7,397 bases of DNA from an uncultured Oscillospiraceae bacterium (GTDB taxonomy: Bacteria > Bacillota > Clostridia > Oscillospirales > Acutalibacteraceae), in the NCBI GenBank assembly GCA_905211675.1, contig CAJMBP010000070.1, forward strand, positions 1-7,397, in the 5' to 3' direction. Of this stretch, positions 5,976 through 7,397 are shown in pieces (position 1 is the first letter of the stretch; each line of letters opens with the position of its first letter). A model generated the notes under the pieces. It searched no databases and was not told where the DNA came from. It saw only the letters and a program-made list of their open reading frames with translations. The position numbers and the translations under genes were made by a program.

Positions 5976-6443
5976 TTAAATTGTAAGCTCGTTTTCTTCG
6001 TTTATAAAAACGGCATTTTGCATAACATTTTTAACAACCCGAAGCATAAGCCCTACAAAAGCAGCTGCTACGGCAATAAACAAATAAGGAATATAACACA
6101 CTCCGCTTACAAGTGTTATAGCAGCCACCGCAAAACAGCACCATGATATGCGGCGTAAATATTTTACATTTGAATTTATAAATATTTGATTGTTTTTAAT
6201 GTTGAACAGCAATTTTATCAGGCTGTAAAGCGTAATATAGGCAAACACCGCACACGGATAAAAAGACAGCTTAAACAGTTTAAGCATATAATGCATAGCC
6301 TGTGTGCCGATTTCCCACCCCCTGTATGCGTTAAGCCAGGTTTCAACAGCCCACGGACCTAAAAACAGTGCCGCCGTTAAAACTGCCGAAAAAACAAAGC
6401 AAATAACAATTGACAGCATTACCGACATTTTCTTGTTCCACAT
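5976..6443 (-). CDS. DUF2975 domain-containing membrane protein
   Basis: This 155-residue membrane protein has four predicted helices, at about 8-30, 58-80, 100-118 and 120-140. The family marks are visible: the cytoplasmic segment NNQIFINSNVKYLRRIS (84-100) between helices 2 and 3, and the C-terminal tail VFINEENELTI (145-155), matching the DUF2975 ending E-N-D/E-L-T-I. The start is the ATG at 6443 (MWNKK), which has GGAGG (6452-6456) at 8 nt. A longer frame from the TTG at 6458 would place its start codon on top of that Shine-Dalgarno, so it is rejected. It is the first gene of the DUF2975-XRE-DUF4173 operon, behind a strong sigma-A promoter. The function is unknown; a role in gating the partner XRE regulator at the membrane is plausible but unproven. 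Confidence 0.88.
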   Translation of the reverse strand: MWNKKMSVMLSIVICFVFSAVLTAALFLGPWAVETWLNAYRGWEIGTQAMHYMLKLFKLSFYPCAVFAYITLYSLIKLLFNIKNNQIFINSNVKYLRRISWCCFAVAAITLVSGVCYIPYLFIAVAAAFVGLMLRVVKNVMQNAVFINEENELTI

Positions 6444-6475
6444 AAAAATTACCTCCAAAACCTTTTTATGCCATC

Positions 6476-6504
6476 ATATTAGCACTAAAATTATCGTTTG
6501 TCAA
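6476..6504 (-). promoter_or_regulatory. Sigma-A promoter of the DUF2975-XRE-DUF4173 operon
   Basis: On the minus strand, TTGACA (6499-6504, perfect -35), 17 bp, then TAATAT (6476-6481) preceded by TG and one base (TGCTAATAT), an extended -10. Transcription should start near 6469, giving a leader of about 25 nt before the ATG at 6443. Confidence 0.75.
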
Positions 6505-6530
6505 TAATTATTTCATAAAAAACAATAATT
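6502..6530 (-). repeat. Direct repeat AATTATTG upstream of and overlapping the -35
   Basis: On the minus strand AATTATTG occurs at 6523-6530 and again at 6502-6509, 21 bp apart, two helical turns. The second copy runs into the -35 hexamer and is also part of the 10-bp palindrome AATAATTATT (6503-6512). This may be an operator for the co-transcribed XRE protein. The region is very A/T-rich, so chance is a real alternative. Confidence 0.3.
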
Positions 6531-6594
6531 TTTTGAATTTTGTAGTATTTTTTGAAGATAATAATCATAACGTTCCTTTACTCAAATTACAACA

Positions 6595-6622
6595 AAAACC
6601 CCCGACGGCAGTCGGGGGTTTT
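6595..6622. terminator. Strong GC-rich terminator hairpin, likely ending the DegV transcript
   Basis: AAAACCCCCGAC (6595-6606) pairs perfectly with GTCGGGGGTTTT (6611-6622) around a GGCA loop. On the minus strand the stem is followed by TTTTTGTTG, good for the leftward degV-type transcript, and it lies upstream of the DUF2975 promoter. On the plus strand it is followed by TTTTATATA and could also work. Confidence 0.8.
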
Positions 6623-6679
6623 ATATATTAAAGGGGCTATATAATCGGTAGTTTTAAAGATAACAAATCGTTACCGCCG

Positions 6680-6715
6680 ATAAAGCAGGATATCCTTTTT
6701 GTGCCCCTGCTTTAT
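6680..6715. terminator. Second hairpin downstream of the DegV-family gene
   Basis: ATAAAGCAGG (6680-6689) pairs perfectly with CCTGCTTTAT (6706-6715) across a 16-nt loop. It begins 11 nt after the DegV-family stop on the minus strand, where no U tract follows, so there it is more likely a 3' stabilising element than a terminator. On the plus strand the arm ends TTTATTTTAT, which is more terminator-like. Confidence 0.45.
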
Positions 6716-6726
6716 TTTATGCCGCT

Positions 6727-7397
6727 TTACGCAATCGGTGATTTATGAATAAACAGCACACCCATTGTGTTTGCTCCGCAGTGTGACGATACGGTGCAGC
6801 CTGCGCGGGTAAAGAATACCTCTTTAAAAATTCCCTTGTCTTTAACCTTTTGAACTATTTTTTCCATAAGCTCGGGGTCGCAGCCTGCGTGGGTAACAAA
6901 CACGCGCGCGGTATCAATATCGTCAACATTTTGCAAACGCTCTTCTACATACTCTTCAACAACCTTGCCGAATGTGCCGCGATATTTTTTGCCTACGCCC
7001 ATAACGCCGTTTTTAACCTCGATGCAGGGCTTAAGTTTAAGCAAATTTGCACCCATCATAGCAAGTGCCGAGCATCTGCCGCCCTTATAGAGATATTCAA
7101 GATTATCAATAACAAAAGAAGCGTCAACGCAGGGCTTTAATTTTTCAATCTGCTCAACAATAGCGGCAGGCTCCATGCCGTCTTTTGCCATTTCGGCCGC
7201 AGCTACAACCAAAAGTCCGCCGCCGGTTGAAAGATTTTTAGAGTCGATAACATAAACATTTTCAAGCTCGCTTGCGGCAATACAGGCGTTGCTGTATGTA
7301 GATGACATATCCGAGCTTATTGTAAAATGAATTATGGCGTCACACTCTTTTTTGAACTCGGCAAAAAAGTCGGCGCACTCGCCTACATTGGCGGCTG
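6727..7397 (-). CDS. DegV family protein, fatty-acid-binding (5'-truncated by the window edge)
   Basis: About 222 codons of a DegV/FakB-type protein are visible; the frame stays open to position 7397, so the N-terminus (roughly 60-70 residues, with the usual TDS motif) lies outside the window. The Met at 7308 is internal: it sits in IIHFTISSDMSSTYSNA, the family's conserved ISSxLSGTYQSA loop. Further marks are VIDSKNLSTGGG, the linker motif LEYLYKGGRCSA, and the C-terminal SSHCGANTMGVLFI, corresponding to the H-x-G-x-G/x-x-G-x-x-F ending. DegV proteins bind one long-chain fatty acid between two alpha/beta domains; FakB members present it to the kinase FakA. No FakA-like gene is in view. The residue after the conserved His is Cys, where Thr or another small residue is common. 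Cytosolic. Confidence 0.92.
   Translation of the reverse strand, partial: AANVGECADFFAEFKKECDAIIHFTISSDMSSTYSNACIAASELENVYVIDSKNLSTGGGLLVVAAAEMAKDGMEPAAIVEQIEKLKPCVDASFVIDNLEYLYKGGRCSALAMMGANLLKLKPCIEVKNGVMGVGKKYRGTFGKVVEEYVEERLQNVDDIDTARVFVTHAGCDPELMEKIVQKVKDKGIFKEVFFTRAGCTVSSHCGANTMGVLFIHKSPIA

Noticed and set aside
6444..6458. TTG-initiated N-terminal extension (MEVIF) of the DUF2975 protein.
   Set aside because: The TTG GAG G bases are the Shine-Dalgarno of the ATG at 6443, so the extension would remove the ribosome binding site.
6727..7308. A complete 193-residue DegV protein starting at the Met at 7308.
   Set aside because: The frame continues upstream to the window edge with recognisable DegV sequence (IIHFTISSD), so this Met is internal and the gene is truncated by the window.
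1..7397. Mobile element, prophage, defence system, CRISPR array or tRNA gene.
   Set aside because: No transposase, integrase, terminal inverted repeats, regularly spaced repeats, nuclease domains or tRNA-like cloverleaf were seen on either strand; the small XRE regulator is better explained by its DUF2975 partner than as a phage or toxin-antitoxin gene.

Overview
The window looks like a chromosomal segment of a low-GC, endospore-forming Firmicute of the class Clostridia, plausibly a gut Oscillospiraceae-like lineage. The basis is a clear sporulation sigma factor (SigG), AT-rich spacers, Firmicute-type Shine-Dalgarno sequences and sigma-A promoters, and several families common in that group (DegV, DUF4173, DUF2975 with a small XRE regulator). 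The genus cannot be fixed from the sequence. I see no mobile element, CRISPR array, tRNA or rRNA.

Layout from left to right. (1) rpsT (ribosomal protein S20) on the minus strand with its own sigma-A promoter. (2) A two-gene minus-strand operon: a sugar phosphate isomerase/epimerase-type TIM barrel (upstream) and a Gfo/Idh/MocA-type NAD(P)-dependent oxidoreductase (downstream). Only 4 nt separate them, and the ribosome binding site of the second gene lies in the last codons of the first. (3) A divergent AraC-family regulator with an N-terminal cupin sensor. The shared intergenic region carries a perfect 9-bp inverted repeat on top of the promoter elements, so local control of the sugar operon is likely. 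Its terminator stem is built into the last codons and stop codon. (4) sigG on the plus strand behind a good match to a sigma-F promoter, ending at a perfect 15-bp inverted repeat shared with the convergent operon. (5) A minus-strand three-gene operon behind a strong extended -10 sigma-A promoter: DUF2975 membrane protein, YozG-like XRE regulator and DUF4173 polytopic membrane protein. (6) A spacer with two hairpins, then the C-terminal three quarters of a DegV-family fatty-acid-binding protein that runs off the right edge.

Functionally these are four unrelated units: translation, uptake-linked metabolism of an unidentified sugar or polyol, forespore sigma cascade, and a membrane/regulator cassette of unknown role. 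The least understood parts are the DUF2975-XRE-DUF4173 operon and the substrate of the isomerase/oxidoreductase pair. I found nothing that clearly amounts to an undescribed system. The leads are regulatory: the sigma-F promoter, the divergent palindrome, the repeats upstream of the DUF2975 promoter, and the structured spacer at 6595-6715.
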